NCBI GenBank assembly: GCA_020636405.1
Contig: JACJXW010000004.1
Coordinates: 1,550,001-1,614,000, forward strand
Source of the DNA: Lewinellaceae bacterium
GTDB lineage: Bacteria > Bacteroidota > Bacteroidia > Chitinophagales > Saprospiraceae
Direction of reading: 5' to 3'
DNA length: 64,000 bases
The translations under genes were made by a program, and so were the position numbers. Positions 28,846 to 37,273 of this stretch are shown piece after piece (positions within the stretch are counted from its first letter, which is position 1; every line of letters begins with the position of its first letter). Below the pieces are notes generated by a model that was not told where the DNA came from, ran no database searches, and saw only the letters and a list, made by a program, of their open reading frames with translations.

Positions 28846-29817
28846 ATGAAGCAGCTTTTTACTCTTCTTATCCTCGCGTTCGCGCTTTCGCTGGCATACG
28901 GCCAGCAGCCCGCCCAGTACAGCCTTTTCATGATGAACAAGCTCAACTGGAATCCCGCGTATGCCGGGCTGGACAACTCTCTGAGCGCCACTGGCGTCTA
29001 CCGTGCGCAGTGGGCAGGCCTTGAGGGCAACCCTGTCACTCAGAATGTCAATGTACATATGCCTCTGTACATTTTGAGCAGCGGTATAGGCATCAACCTG
29101 GAGAATGACGAGCTGGGCGCGGAGCGGAGGACTACCGGGACGGTTTCCTACAACTATCAATTGCCGGTGGGGCGCCGTAGCCTGCTGGCAATTGGCCTGA
29201 GCGCCGGCCTTGCTCAGCGCACGCTGGATGGGGCAAGGCTGAGGACCCCGGAAGGTGATTATAATATCGATGCCTCCGTTATCATTCACAATGACGATCT
29301 GCTGCCCATCTCGGAGATCAATGCCACTGCTCCCACTTTCGGGGCTGGCGTTTATTATTATTCCGAACGTTTTGAGGCAGGCTTTGCCGCCCGCAACCTG
29401 TCGGAGCCCGCCGTTGACCTGGATGCCATCAGCCTCGTGCTCAAACGCACTTTTTTCTTGAATGCCGCCGGCCATTTTGACCTTGGGGAGAGCCTCTCTC
29501 TGCACCCTTCGCTTTTGCTGCGTTCCGACCTGGTACAAACTCAAACCGACATCGCCGCAATTTTGCAATACAACGACAATATTTTCGGAGGGGCATCGTT
29601 TAGAGGATACAATAGCGACAATATAGATGCTATTGCCTTGATCGCAGGTTTCAAGCTGAGTGAAAATGTCACGCTGGCCTACGCCTATGATCTGACACTG
29701 TCGGCGCTGAATCAGGTGAGCAACGGCTCACACGAGGTCATGATCAATTACAACCTCAATAAGCGCCTGGGTACTGGCCGGCCGCCGAAAGTTATCTACA
29801 ATCCTCGGACATTATAG
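28846..29817 (+). CDS. porP: PorP/SprF family type IX secretion membrane protein
   Basis: A 323-aa protein with a signal peptide (MKQLFTLLILAFALSLAYGQ). The family opening QPAQYSLFMMNKLNWNPAYA is clear, followed by beta-barrel-like alternating sequence (outer membrane). PorP/SprF proteins work with the T9SS core; SprF partners the adhesin SprB in gliding species. Standing 424 nt upstream of gldK, as PorP often does in the porPKLMN order, it fits the secretion cluster. The exact paralogue type (PorP core vs SprF accessory) is not settled by sequence alone; synteny favours PorP. Confidence 0.88.
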   Translation: MKQLFTLLILAFALSLAYGQQPAQYSLFMMNKLNWNPAYAGLDNSLSATGVYRAQWAGLEGNPVTQNVNVHMPLYILSSGIGINLENDELGAERRTTGTVSYNYQLPVGRRSLLAIGLSAGLAQRTLDGARLRTPEGDYNIDASVIIHNDDLLPISEINATAPTFGAGVYYYSERFEAGFAARNLSEPAVDLDAISLVLKRTFFLNAAGHFDLGESLSLHPSLLLRSDLVQTQTDIAAILQYNDNIFGGASFRGYNSDNIDAIALIAGFKLSENVTLAYAYDLTLSALNQVSNGSHEVMINYNLNKRLGTGRPPKVIYNPRTL

Positions 29818-29859
29818 ATATAATTAAGGCCGGGTTGCCAGTGTATTTTAAAATTATCT

Positions 29860-30110
29860 GTATATTGCGCCCTTATTCGGAGCGCGCGATGCAAAACTAA
29901 ACTCTGGCGAGAGCAACACTGCTGTCCGCTCCTGCCTCCGAACGGTTTGTATGTGGCCTCTGGCCCATTATTTCCGCCCTTCTACTTAATAAATGCCGGT
30001 TTTGCCTGTTTTCAGGCCGCCGTAGCAAGAGAAACCTTAAAGTAAGGCCGAAACTGCCTCCCCCGCGGGAAGGTAGGGTGGCAAAAGCCTGTTTGGCATT
30101 GGCTCCCGTT
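29860..30110 (+). ncRNA. Possible structured RNA between porP-like gene and gldK
   Basis: This gene-free GC-rich stretch has several hairpins in order: TTCGGAG/CTCCGAA (29876-29882 with 29936-29942), CTCTGGCGAGAG inside it, GGCCTCTGGCC, GCCTGTTTTCAGGC, CCTTAAAGTAAGG, and CCTCCCCCGCGGGAAGG. It precedes the gldK promoter, so it is not the gldK leader. It matches no RNA I recognise (not tmRNA, RNase P or SRP). Could be the 3' end of the porP message or a small RNA. Confidence 0.35.
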
Positions 30111-30155
30111 TAACTGTGCTTTTATCGGGCAGCCTGCAAAAATGAAATATTTATT

Positions 30156-30186
30156 TTTGATAAAATGGGCAAACAGCCTATATTTA
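30156..30186 (+). promoter_or_regulatory. Promoter of gldK
   Basis: TTTG at 30156-30159 and TATATTTA at 30179-30186 (19-nt spacer) match the Bacteroidota consensus with one change at the last base. The start would be near 30193, giving a leader of about 50 nt. Confidence 0.65.
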
Positions 30187-30241
30187 CGATCGCTTTAAAG
30201 ACCGTATTAATATATCTCTGAAGGAAAACTCGGGTGTAAAC

Positions 30242-31483
30242 ATGAAAAGTTTATTCAAGATCTCACTAGTCTTGCTAGTGCTAGTCCTGGCATCTTGTGG
30301 CAGGCGCGAAAACGGCCAGTTGGTCGGAGTCCTCGATCGTCCCGCCTGGAAAGGCATCAATCCCTATGGAATGGTTTATGTACCCTCGGGTACGTTGCAC
30401 ATTGGCCCATCCGACCAGGATGTGAGCAACACCTTTGTGCAACGCCAAAAGGCCATCTCTATTCAGGGATTTTTTATGGATGATACGGAGATAACCAATA
30501 ACGAATACCGCCAGTTTGTATACTGGGTACGGGATTCGCTGGCTCATACTTACCTCGATCACTATACTGAAACCGAGGACGGTGACGAACTCATCGATTG
30601 GGAATACGAGATCGACTGGGAAGACGAAACCCTGGAAGACCTCTATTACCAGGGTGACGACCGCTTCGCCGGCAGAAAAGAGCTCGATGCCAGCAAGCTG
30701 GTTTTTGAGTACGAATGGTACGACTGGCAGAAAGCTGCCCACGACCACGGACGCTCTCCGCGCAATACGTTCATTCAACGCCGCAAGGTCAACGTATACC
30801 CGGATACCCTGGTTTGGATCCGCGACTTTTCCTACTCCTACAACGAGCCGATGACCCGAAACTATTTCTGGCACCCGGCTTTCGACGATTATCCGGCAGT
30901 AGGTATTGATTGGCATATGGCCAATGCATTCTGTTACTGGCGGACTAAATTGTGGGACACTTACGCCCAGACCCGGGGCGACGGAATCAACACCGAAGAC
31001 TTCCGCCTGCCAACGGAGCACGAATGGGAATATGCTTCCCGGGGCGGTCACGACCTTGCGCCTTATCCCTGGGGCGGATACTACGTGCGCAACGCCAAGG
31101 GTTGCCTCCTGGCCAACTTCAAGCCCGGCCGGGGCAATTATCCTGAAGACGGTGGTTTGTATACGGTCAAAGCAGACGCCTACTTCCCGAACGACTTCGG
31201 GTTGTACAACATGTCCGGCAACGTCGCCGAATGGACCGTAAGCTCCTATAACGAAAACGCCTATTCCTTCCTCCACGACCTCAACCCGGATATCCGCTAT
31301 GATGCCAAGGACGACGATCCGGAAGCTTACAAGCGCAAAGTTATCCGCGGGGGTTCCTGGAAGGACGTAATGCACTATATGCAAACTGGTACGCGCCATT
31401 GGGAGTACCAGGATACGACTAAGTCTTACATCGGCTTCCGTTGTGTGCTGACCTTCCTCGGCCGTTCTCTGAACGACTTCTAA
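30242..31483 (+). CDS. gldK: Gliding motility lipoprotein GldK (T9SS core)
   Basis: A 413-aa protein with a lipoprotein signal (LVLLVLVLASCG, Cys at residue 19). The body is a formylglycine-generating-enzyme/sulfatase-modifying (SUMF1) fold: MVYVPSGTLHIGPSDQD, DDTEITNNEYRQF, AVGIDWHMANAFC, RLPTEHEWEYASRGG, and KVIRGGSWKD. GldK has this fold but serves as a structural part of the periplasmic ring with GldN in the type IX secretion system, attached to the outer membrane. The order gldK-gldL-gldM-gldN downstream settles the identity. A perfect 16-bp hairpin lies 17 nt after the stop. Confidence 0.96.
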   Translation: MKSLFKISLVLLVLVLASCGRRENGQLVGVLDRPAWKGINPYGMVYVPSGTLHIGPSDQDVSNTFVQRQKAISIQGFFMDDTEITNNEYRQFVYWVRDSLAHTYLDHYTETEDGDELIDWEYEIDWEDETLEDLYYQGDDRFAGRKELDASKLVFEYEWYDWQKAAHDHGRSPRNTFIQRRKVNVYPDTLVWIRDFSYSYNEPMTRNYFWHPAFDDYPAVGIDWHMANAFCYWRTKLWDTYAQTRGDGINTEDFRLPTEHEWEYASRGGHDLAPYPWGGYYVRNAKGCLLANFKPGRGNYPEDGGLYTVKADAYFPNDFGLYNMSGNVAEWTVSSYNENAYSFLHDLNPDIRYDAKDDDPEAYKRKVIRGGSWKDVMHYMQTGTRHWEYQDTTKSYIGFRCVLTFLGRSLNDF

Positions 31484-31500
31484 AGGACAATAACAGCAGG

Positions 31501-31538
31501 GAATATGGATGCCGGGATAAACCCCGGCATCCATATTC
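31501..31538 (+). terminator. 16-bp perfect hairpin after gldK, no T-run
   Basis: The arms 31501-31516 and 31523-31538 pair without mismatch around a 6-nt loop (core GATGCCGGG/CCCGGCATC). No U-tract follows, so it may stabilise the gldK message 3' end or attenuate read-through, not act as a strict terminator. Confidence 0.7.
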
Positions 31539-31824
31539 CAACAACTATTTTGACAATAGAAAATACCCGTCCTGGTTATTCCCGGCAACTTTCACTCCAA
31601 CAGCCCAAGCCCATGTATTCTGCCTGCGCCCCTGCCCAGGCTTCCCTCAGGAAGCCCGAAGGCGCTACTGGTTGGGCCTACTCCTCTCCCGCACTTTTCT
31701 GATGGAATATACGGCCTTGAAAATCAAGAGTGTACTGCTTTTGGTGTGCGAAAAGGCAGAGCGGAGAAAAAAAAGTGAAAATATTTAAAAAGGGGTGTAA
31801 CCTTTTCTAGGCGGGGCATTATGG

Positions 31825-31849
31825 AGGTGGGTTTTTGAATAACCCACCT
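31825..31849 (+). promoter_or_regulatory. Hairpin upstream of gldL
   Basis: AGGTGGGTT (31825-31833) pairs with AACCCACCT (31841-31849), 47 nt before the gldL start. It is the second stem in the 413-nt gldK-gldL gap, in which no further gene is seen. It could mark an mRNA processing point or protect a 5' end. Confidence 0.5.
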
Positions 31850-31896
31850 TAGAGAGAATTAAGATTTTAAAAACCTAATTTAAAAGAGTACAAAAG

Positions 31897-32517
31897 ATGA
31901 GTTTCTTAAAGTCAAAAGGGTTCAAGTACATTAAAAACCTGATTATTGGCGTCGGTGCATCCGTAGTTCTTCTGGGCGCCCTGTTCAAGCTGGAAAGCTG
32001 GGAAGGCGCTTCTACGATGCTGATCATCGGCCTTTCCGTGGAGGCTTTTATCTTCCTCTTCCTTGGCCTCATCGGCCCCGAGCCGGATTACTACTGGGAC
32101 AAGCTCTATCCGGGCCTCAGTGACTACGGTTCTAACATCGCTCCGCTTACCGCCGGCGATATGGGCGCCCCGAACCTGCCCGCCGCCGCTACTCCCCTTA
32201 ACGGCGAAGTGGTAGAACAACAGCTGGGCGGTATGCTGACCGAACTGCAGACGATGTCTAAGAGCCTCTCTTCTCTGAAGGCCCTTCAGGAAGTGGATTT
32301 CTCCGGTACCAGCGACCAGATCAAAGCGATGAACAACTTCTACGCCAAGTTGAACGAAGCCATGGCCGACCTGAGCGATTCCCTGGAAGACACCAAGGTC
32401 TACAAAGATCAGCTGGCCAACCTCAACCAGAACATCGGTACGCTGAACAATACCTACAGCCAGCTGAATTCTGTATACGGGAATGTTATTTCTGCGATGG
32501 CAAGTGTGAAGCAGTAA
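31897..32517 (+). CDS. gldL: Gliding motility protein GldL (T9SS motor)
   Basis: A 206-aa inner-membrane protein. Two transmembrane helices lie near the N-terminus (LIIGVGASVVLLGALFKLE and TMLIIGLSVEAFIFLFLGLI). Each carries the glutamate (in KLE and SVEAF) thought to take part in proton flow in GldL. The C-terminal half is a cytoplasmic helical tail with coiled-coil-like heptads (LQTMSKSLSSLKALQ). With GldM it forms the proton-driven motor of type IX secretion and gliding. The order and spacing to gldM (49 nt) support co-transcription. Confidence 0.96.
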   Translation: MSFLKSKGFKYIKNLIIGVGASVVLLGALFKLESWEGASTMLIIGLSVEAFIFLFLGLIGPEPDYYWDKLYPGLSDYGSNIAPLTAGDMGAPNLPAAATPLNGEVVEQQLGGMLTELQTMSKSLSSLKALQEVDFSGTSDQIKAMNNFYAKLNEAMADLSDSLEDTKVYKDQLANLNQNIGTLNNTYSQLNSVYGNVISAMASVKQ

Positions 32518-32566
32518 GTTTTGCCGTGAGTGAACCTATTATTGAAATTTAAAAAAGCTATAAGCT

Positions 32567-34105
32567 ATGTCAATACCTAAGGAACCGCGGCAGCTTATGA
32601 TCAACCTCATGTACCTCGTGCTGACAGCACTGCTGGCACTGAACATCTCTGCCGAGGTCATGAATGCGTTCTTTACTCTAAATAAAGGTATTTCTCAAAG
32701 TAATGATATCGTTGAAAATACGAACCAAACCCTGCTGAGCAACATTCAAAAGCAGGCGGAGGCGTATAAGAATGCGCAGAATGATAAATACCTGGCTGAC
32801 GCGAAACAAGTTAAGAAAACAGCAGATGAGTTCGTATCCTACGTTGAGGACCTGAAAAAAGAACTCTTCGACGCCGCCGGCGGGCCCTCCGAAAAAGATC
32901 CGGAGAAGCCCAAGCGCATCAAAGATAAGGATGTGACCACCCGCCTGCTGGTAGGGTTGGAAAACCAGCCTGGTAAAGGCTTCGAACTCGAGCAGAAGAT
33001 CCGGGATACCCGCGAGGAACTCATTAAGCTGGTGGGCGGCGACCAATCTGTTGCTGCTGCCATGCCGCTGAATATCGACGACGAGGCTGTTAAGCGTTCG
33101 GACAAAAACAACTGGACGGAATACAACTTCAAGCAGATGCCGGTCGCAGCCGTTTTCCCCCTGCTGACCAAATTCCAGAATGACGCCAAGGCATCCTCCA
33201 CTACTGTCCTGAACCACCTGCTGGGCAAGGTCGCCGGTGAAGACATCAAGTTCGACGCTTTCGAACCGGTGGTTTCCGCCAGCAAAGGCTATGTGATCCG
33301 GGGCGAGAAGTATACCGCCGATGTATTCCTGAGTGCCTTTAGTACTTCTGCCGGTGACAATACCAAGATCTTTGTCAATGGTTCGAACCTCCCGGTTGAA
33401 AATGGAAAGGCGACCTATGAGGCTTCGACCTCTTCCATCGGCACCAAGAAATACAAGGTCCGGATCGAAGTGGAAAACCCACTGACCGGCGAGGTGAAGC
33501 CCTACGAAAGGGAGTTCGAATACGAAGTAGGAGAGCGTTCCGTTACGGTTTCTGCCGAAAAGATGAACGTATTCTACATTGGGGTGGATAACCCGGTTGC
33601 CGTTTCTGCTGCCGGTATTTCCTCCAACGACCTGAACGTCAGCATCAGTGGCGGCGGTGGATCGATCCGCGGATCCGGCTCCAACTACATCGTCACCGTT
33701 AGCACACCGGGCGAGTGCCGGGTGAACGTGAGCGGCGGCGGTATGCGCGACAGCAAAGTCTTCCGCGTGAAGCGTATCCCCGACCCCGTAGCCCGACTGA
33801 GCAAGTCTCAGGGTGGCGCCATGGGTAACGGCGAATTCAAAGCTCAGGGTGGCGTAGGCGCCTTCCTCGATAACTTTGACTTCGATGCGACCTGCACGAT
33901 CCAGGGCTTTAAGCTGGTCTATGTCGCTTCCCGCCAGGACCCCGTCGAGGTGGTCAACGGCGGCGCCCGCTACAACGACGCTGCCCGCCGCCTGGTCAAC
34001 CGGGCCAAGCCGGGTGATATCTACTACTTCGATGACGTGAAAGCGCGCTGCCCCGGCGATAATGTGGGCCGCCCCATCAACTCAATGGTATTTAAGATTC
34101 AGTAA
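32567..34105 (+). CDS. gldM: Gliding motility protein GldM (T9SS motor/periplasmic shaft)
   Basis: A 512-aa protein, the family's usual length. It starts MSIPKEPRQLMINLMYLVLT, with a single N-terminal membrane helix (LMINLMYLVLTALLALNISA) that pairs with GldL. A large periplasmic part follows with Ig-like domains (about 230-320 and 325-410) and a C-terminal domain. GldM spans the periplasm and links the GldL motor to the GldK/GldN ring. A strong terminator follows at 34122-34181. Confidence 0.96.
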   Translation: MSIPKEPRQLMINLMYLVLTALLALNISAEVMNAFFTLNKGISQSNDIVENTNQTLLSNIQKQAEAYKNAQNDKYLADAKQVKKTADEFVSYVEDLKKELFDAAGGPSEKDPEKPKRIKDKDVTTRLLVGLENQPGKGFELEQKIRDTREELIKLVGGDQSVAAAMPLNIDDEAVKRSDKNNWTEYNFKQMPVAAVFPLLTKFQNDAKASSTTVLNHLLGKVAGEDIKFDAFEPVVSASKGYVIRGEKYTADVFLSAFSTSAGDNTKIFVNGSNLPVENGKATYEASTSSIGTKKYKVRIEVENPLTGEVKPYEREFEYEVGERSVTVSAEKMNVFYIGVDNPVAVSAAGISSNDLNVSISGGGGSIRGSGSNYIVTVSTPGECRVNVSGGGMRDSKVFRVKRIPDPVARLSKSQGGAMGNGEFKAQGGVGAFLDNFDFDATCTIQGFKLVYVASRQDPVEVVNGGARYNDAARRLVNRAKPGDIYYFDDVKARCPGDNVGRPINSMVFKIQ

Positions 34106-34121
34106 TCTGAACATCCATAAA

Positions 34122-34181
34122 TTACAGCCCGCTGGGACGACGGCAATGGCCGGGGAACAGCGGGCTGTAACTTGTTTTTTT
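34122..34181 (+). terminator. Rho-independent terminator after gldM
   Basis: TTACAGCCCGCTG (34122-34134) pairs with CAGCGGGCTGTAA (34158-34170), 13 bp, followed by CTTGTTTTTTT. This should end or reduce transcription before gldN. A further hairpin (CTGCT/AGCAG around TTTTCCC/GGGAAAA, 34398-34430) lies in the 418-nt gap; no gene is seen there. Confidence 0.85.
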
Positions 34182-34523
34182 GCCGGGCAGCTATAATAGT
34201 TTGCCGGGCATATCCGTTTAACAGTAAGCCGTTTTTGACAACTGGTAAGGCCGATTGGATGGAGTAATCTGAATTTTTCAGCCGGAAGCTATTCCCAAGA
34301 ATGAACTCTCCCCAATAAGTACCAGTGCTGCCGATTTACCGGCAGCTTTTCGGCAACTCCTGGCAGTGCGAAATAAAGGTAACGTGGTGTTAATAAACTG
34401 CTATATTTTCCCTTTCCCTGGGAAAAGCAGTAATTTTCGCGCTCCGTTTGATTTTTTGTTCGAGATCAAGTTCGGCCGTGCACTTTTTCATTTTAACCAT
34501 TTAAAGATTTTAAAAAATCAGCC

Positions 34524-35390
34524 ATGAAGATCGCTCTGAAACTGCTAGGTTTAGGTTTGTTGATGTTTTTCTTCGCCGGCCCGGCGGCAGCTCAGACTCC
34601 GGAGAACATCATCATGACAGAATCCGGAGACATGAACGCCGACCGGCCGCTCGACGATATCGTTGAAAAACGGCTCATCGTCGAAAGGCGCGTACTGCCC
34701 TATGACCACATCCGCGAGGCCGACATCTTCTGGGAAAAGCGCATCTGGCGCATCGTTGACGTACGTGAGAAAATGAACCTGCCTTTCGCTTATCCGGAAC
34801 GCCCGTTCTTTACCATCCTGATGGATGCTGCCGAATCCGGTGAGATCACCGTCTACAGCACCGAAGATGACAAATTCTCCATCCCGCTGACGCCCGATGA
34901 AGTGGCTTCTATGGGAGCCAGCACGGATACCATCGCTACCGTAGACCCTGAAACTTATGAAGAAACTTATCAGATCGTGCGCAACGAGGTGAACCCGCAG
35001 GACGTGAAACGTTTCCGCCTTAAGGAGATCTGGTTCTTCGATGAAGAAACCTCCACCCTGCAAGTACGCATCCTGGGTATTGCGCCGCTGATCGAAGAAT
35101 ATGACGATAACGGTAACTTCAAATACGAGCGCCCCATGTTCTGGGTGTACTACCCGGAAGCCCGCCAGGTGCTGGCCCGCGAACGGGTCTTCAACGTGGG
35201 CAACGACAGCAGCCCGATGACCTTCGAGGACCTCTTCGAAATGCGTTACTTCTCCAGCTACATCTACAAGGAATCCAACGTGTTTGACCGCCGTCTGGAA
35301 GACTACCTCTCCGGCGTCGACCTGCTCATGGAAGCCGACAAGATCAAGCAGGAGATCTTCAACTTCGAACACGACCTCTGGACGTATTGA
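34524..35390 (+). CDS. gldN: Gliding motility protein GldN (T9SS ring)
   Basis: A 288-aa protein with a signal peptide (LGLLMFFFAGPAAAQ). The GldN hallmarks are VEKRLIVERRVLPYDHIREA, DIFWEKRIWRIVDVREKMN, and the PERPFFTILMDA block. It forms the periplasmic ring with lipoprotein GldK and contacts GldM. It is separated from gldM by a terminator and a 418-nt gap, so it likely has its own regulation. A 13-bp hairpin lies 149 nt after its stop. Confidence 0.95.
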   Translation: MKIALKLLGLGLLMFFFAGPAAAQTPENIIMTESGDMNADRPLDDIVEKRLIVERRVLPYDHIREADIFWEKRIWRIVDVREKMNLPFAYPERPFFTILMDAAESGEITVYSTEDDKFSIPLTPDEVASMGASTDTIATVDPETYEETYQIVRNEVNPQDVKRFRLKEIWFFDEETSTLQVRILGIAPLIEEYDDNGNFKYERPMFWVYYPEARQVLARERVFNVGNDSSPMTFEDLFEMRYFSSYIYKESNVFDRRLEDYLSGVDLLMEADKIKQEIFNFEHDLWTY

Positions 35391-35538
35391 TCCTTTGGGC
35401 AAAGGATTATCCCCAGGGCGGGGCTTAAGGTGCTTCGCCCATTGGTTCGGGGTTGTGCGAAAGCTTTCGCCTGCTCCTGAAAAAGGATAATCCTCCGCCC
35501 ACAGCTCCGGCAATTGCCTTTACTTGCCGGCTGCCGGA

Positions 35539-35570
35539 TGGCCCGGCCGAACATCTATTCGGCCGGGCCA
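35539..35570 (+). terminator. 13-bp hairpin downstream of gldN
   Basis: TGGCCCGGCCGAA (35539-35551) and TTCGGCCGGGCCA (35558-35570) are perfect complements around CATCTA. The following TTGTGGTATTTTGG is only loosely T-rich. It is the likely end of the gldN message. Confidence 0.7.
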
Positions 35571-35686
35571 TTGTGGTATTTTGGCCGGCCTTCCTCCAGG
35601 TGGCCCGTAATTCCTGGTGCTTTTTGTAACCATATTTTAAACGGCTGATAGCTGTACTTTCCGTATGTGCTAATCCTTATTCACCC

Positions 35687-36139
35687 ATGCCTGCCCCATT
35701 GCTTCGCTCTGCCGTTGTCGCCGACACCCCCTCCCTTCTCGGCATGATGCAACGTTTCTACGCCATTGACAATTACCCTTTCGATAAGGAAAAGAAAGAG
35801 CGGGCTATTCGCCAGCTGCTGGCCGAGCCTCTTTTCGGGGAGATCTGGCTATTGGAGGATCAGGGGCAACCGATGGGGTACCTGGTGGTCACCACCGGAT
35901 TCAGCCTGGAGTACAACGGCAAAGACGGCTGGGTAGACGAGCTGTTCCTGGAAGAAGCCTTCCGCGGACGGGGGCTGGGGAAAATGTTGTTGCGACATGC
36001 TATTGGCCGGGCCGAAGCCCTCGGCATCAACTTCCTGCACCTGCAGGTGGAGCGCCACAACCGTGCCGGGCGCCGGTTGTACGAAAAAGAGGGCTTCGAA
36101 GGCAATGGAAGGGATATGCTGAGCCGGGCCATCCTCTAA
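35687..36139 (+). CDS. GNAT-family N-acetyltransferase
   Basis: A 150-aa protein of the standard Gcn5-related length. The acetyl-CoA loop is FLEEAFRGRGLGKMLLRHAI (R-G-x-G-x-G/A-like), and the closing strand-helix is VERHNRAGRRLYEKEGF. The start MPAPLLRSAVVADTPSLLGM gives the usual first strand and helix. Substrate unknown. It stands alone between gldN and a convergent metallopeptidase gene. Confidence 0.9.
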   Translation: MPAPLLRSAVVADTPSLLGMMQRFYAIDNYPFDKEKKERAIRQLLAEPLFGEIWLLEDQGQPMGYLVVTTGFSLEYNGKDGWVDELFLEEAFRGRGLGKMLLRHAIGRAEALGINFLHLQVERHNRAGRRLYEKEGFEGNGRDMLSRAIL

Positions 36140-36259
36140 AACTTACGCAACACCCTGAGCCGGATTCATTCTCCCCGGTTATAAACCTTCGGATAGTAGG
36201 CGCCCGATTCCAGTCCGCCAAAATGATGATGCTATTCTTTTCTAAAACAGGGGGGGGCG

Positions 36260-37018
36260 CTAAAACCCCAGCTTGCCCCCGTGTTCCTTCAGCCAGCGTT
36301 CCTTTTCTTCATAATCGGGCATGGCATTAGCCACCAGTTTCCAGAACCGGGGGCTGTGGTTCAATTCAACGAGATGGGCCAGTTCGTGGATAATGACGTA
36401 GTCGATGACTTCGTCCGGAGCGAAAAGCAGGCGGGTAGACAGGTTGATATTGCGCTTGGCTGAGCAACTGCCCCAATTGGTGAAATTGTATTTGAGGCGG
36501 ACGCTCTGTATAGGCCGCTGAAAGTATTTGTCATTGAGGTCGTGGACGCGGCGGGTGATCTCCGGCAGGAAATCCTGGGCTACGATGCGGCTGAGCAGGT
36601 GCTGGATGTTGCGTTGGAGGCTTTCTCCCTGATCGTGGCGGCTCAGCTTCAGGTTAATGGCCCGGCCTTTGCTCAGTTTGCCACTGTGGGTTTGCCGGTC
36701 CTCGTAATGCATGCGCAGCTGGTAACTGCGGCTGCCGACTATAAGGGTGTCGCCGTCTGCGTAGGTTTTGGTTTCGAAGTGGGCCGCTACGTTCTGGTTG
36801 CGTTTCAGGGTTTTGGACAGCCACTGCTGAAACCAGTCGATCCGTCCGCGTTGCTCAGCCTCGCTCATCCCCAGTGGCAGGCGCAGTATGGCCGCTTTTT
36901 TGCCGATACTGGCGCGCACATTGTAGCGAAGCTCCCGGTAGATCTTGACCGGAACCTGCTGCCCATTTATTTCCAGGGTGCCTTTTTCCAGCGAACCTGT
37001 TTTTTTCTTCCTTCGCAT
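36260..37018 (-). CDS. YgjP-like (DUF45) zinc metallopeptidase
   Basis: The start is chosen at MRRKKKTGSLEKGTLEIN (37018); an ATG at 37054 would only add a hydrophobic stub. The 252-aa protein ends in the family's active region: NWGSCSAKRNINLSTRLLFA, then DYVIIHELAHLVELNHSPRF, with the HExxH-type motif HELAH and the third ligand His in NHSPRF. YgjP proteins are small WLM/SprT-like peptidases, some of them found with type I restriction systems, but no such partner is here. The role is housekeeping or unknown. Confidence 0.9.
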   Translation of the reverse strand: MRRKKKTGSLEKGTLEINGQQVPVKIYRELRYNVRASIGKKAAILRLPLGMSEAEQRGRIDWFQQWLSKTLKRNQNVAAHFETKTYADGDTLIVGSRSYQLRMHYEDRQTHSGKLSKGRAINLKLSRHDQGESLQRNIQHLLSRIVAQDFLPEITRRVHDLNDKYFQRPIQSVRLKYNFTNWGSCSAKRNINLSTRLLFAPDEVIDYVIIHELAHLVELNHSPRFWKLVANAMPDYEEKERWLKEHGGKLGF

Positions 37019-37173
37019 GAGGAGCAATATTAACCTAAAACTGGAAAAAGTCAAAACTTTTCTCCGAGACCCAACCCTTTTGTCTCCAAGCGCCGTCTTG
37101 CTAATAAAATAGAGCTAGACGCATTTGGTTATAAAATGATGAATTGTTAATTCCATCCGAGACAGTATTACGA

Positions 37174-37208
37174 AAAAGGGCAGGAACCTTGAGAATTCCT
37201 GCCCTTTT
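37174..37208 (-). terminator. Terminator hairpin downstream of serC
   Basis: AAAAGGGCAGGAA (37174-37186) pairs with TTCCTGCCCTTTT (37196-37208). A T-run follows on both strands, so it can act in either direction; its position suits the end of the minus-strand serC gene. Confidence 0.85.
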
Positions 37209-37273
37209 ATTTTTCTGGCCGGCGCCAGGTTCAAGTGTCTCTTGAGGAGAGCGTACCAAAGCCGGATTGTAAT

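Noticed and set aside
29860..30110. 6S, tmRNA, RNase P or SRP RNA
   Set aside because: None of the invariant words of those RNAs is present; kept only as a possible structured RNA.
30281..31588. Long minus-strand open frame opposite gldK (435 codons)
   Set aside because: It overlaps a complete, recognisable GldK and has no motif of its own.
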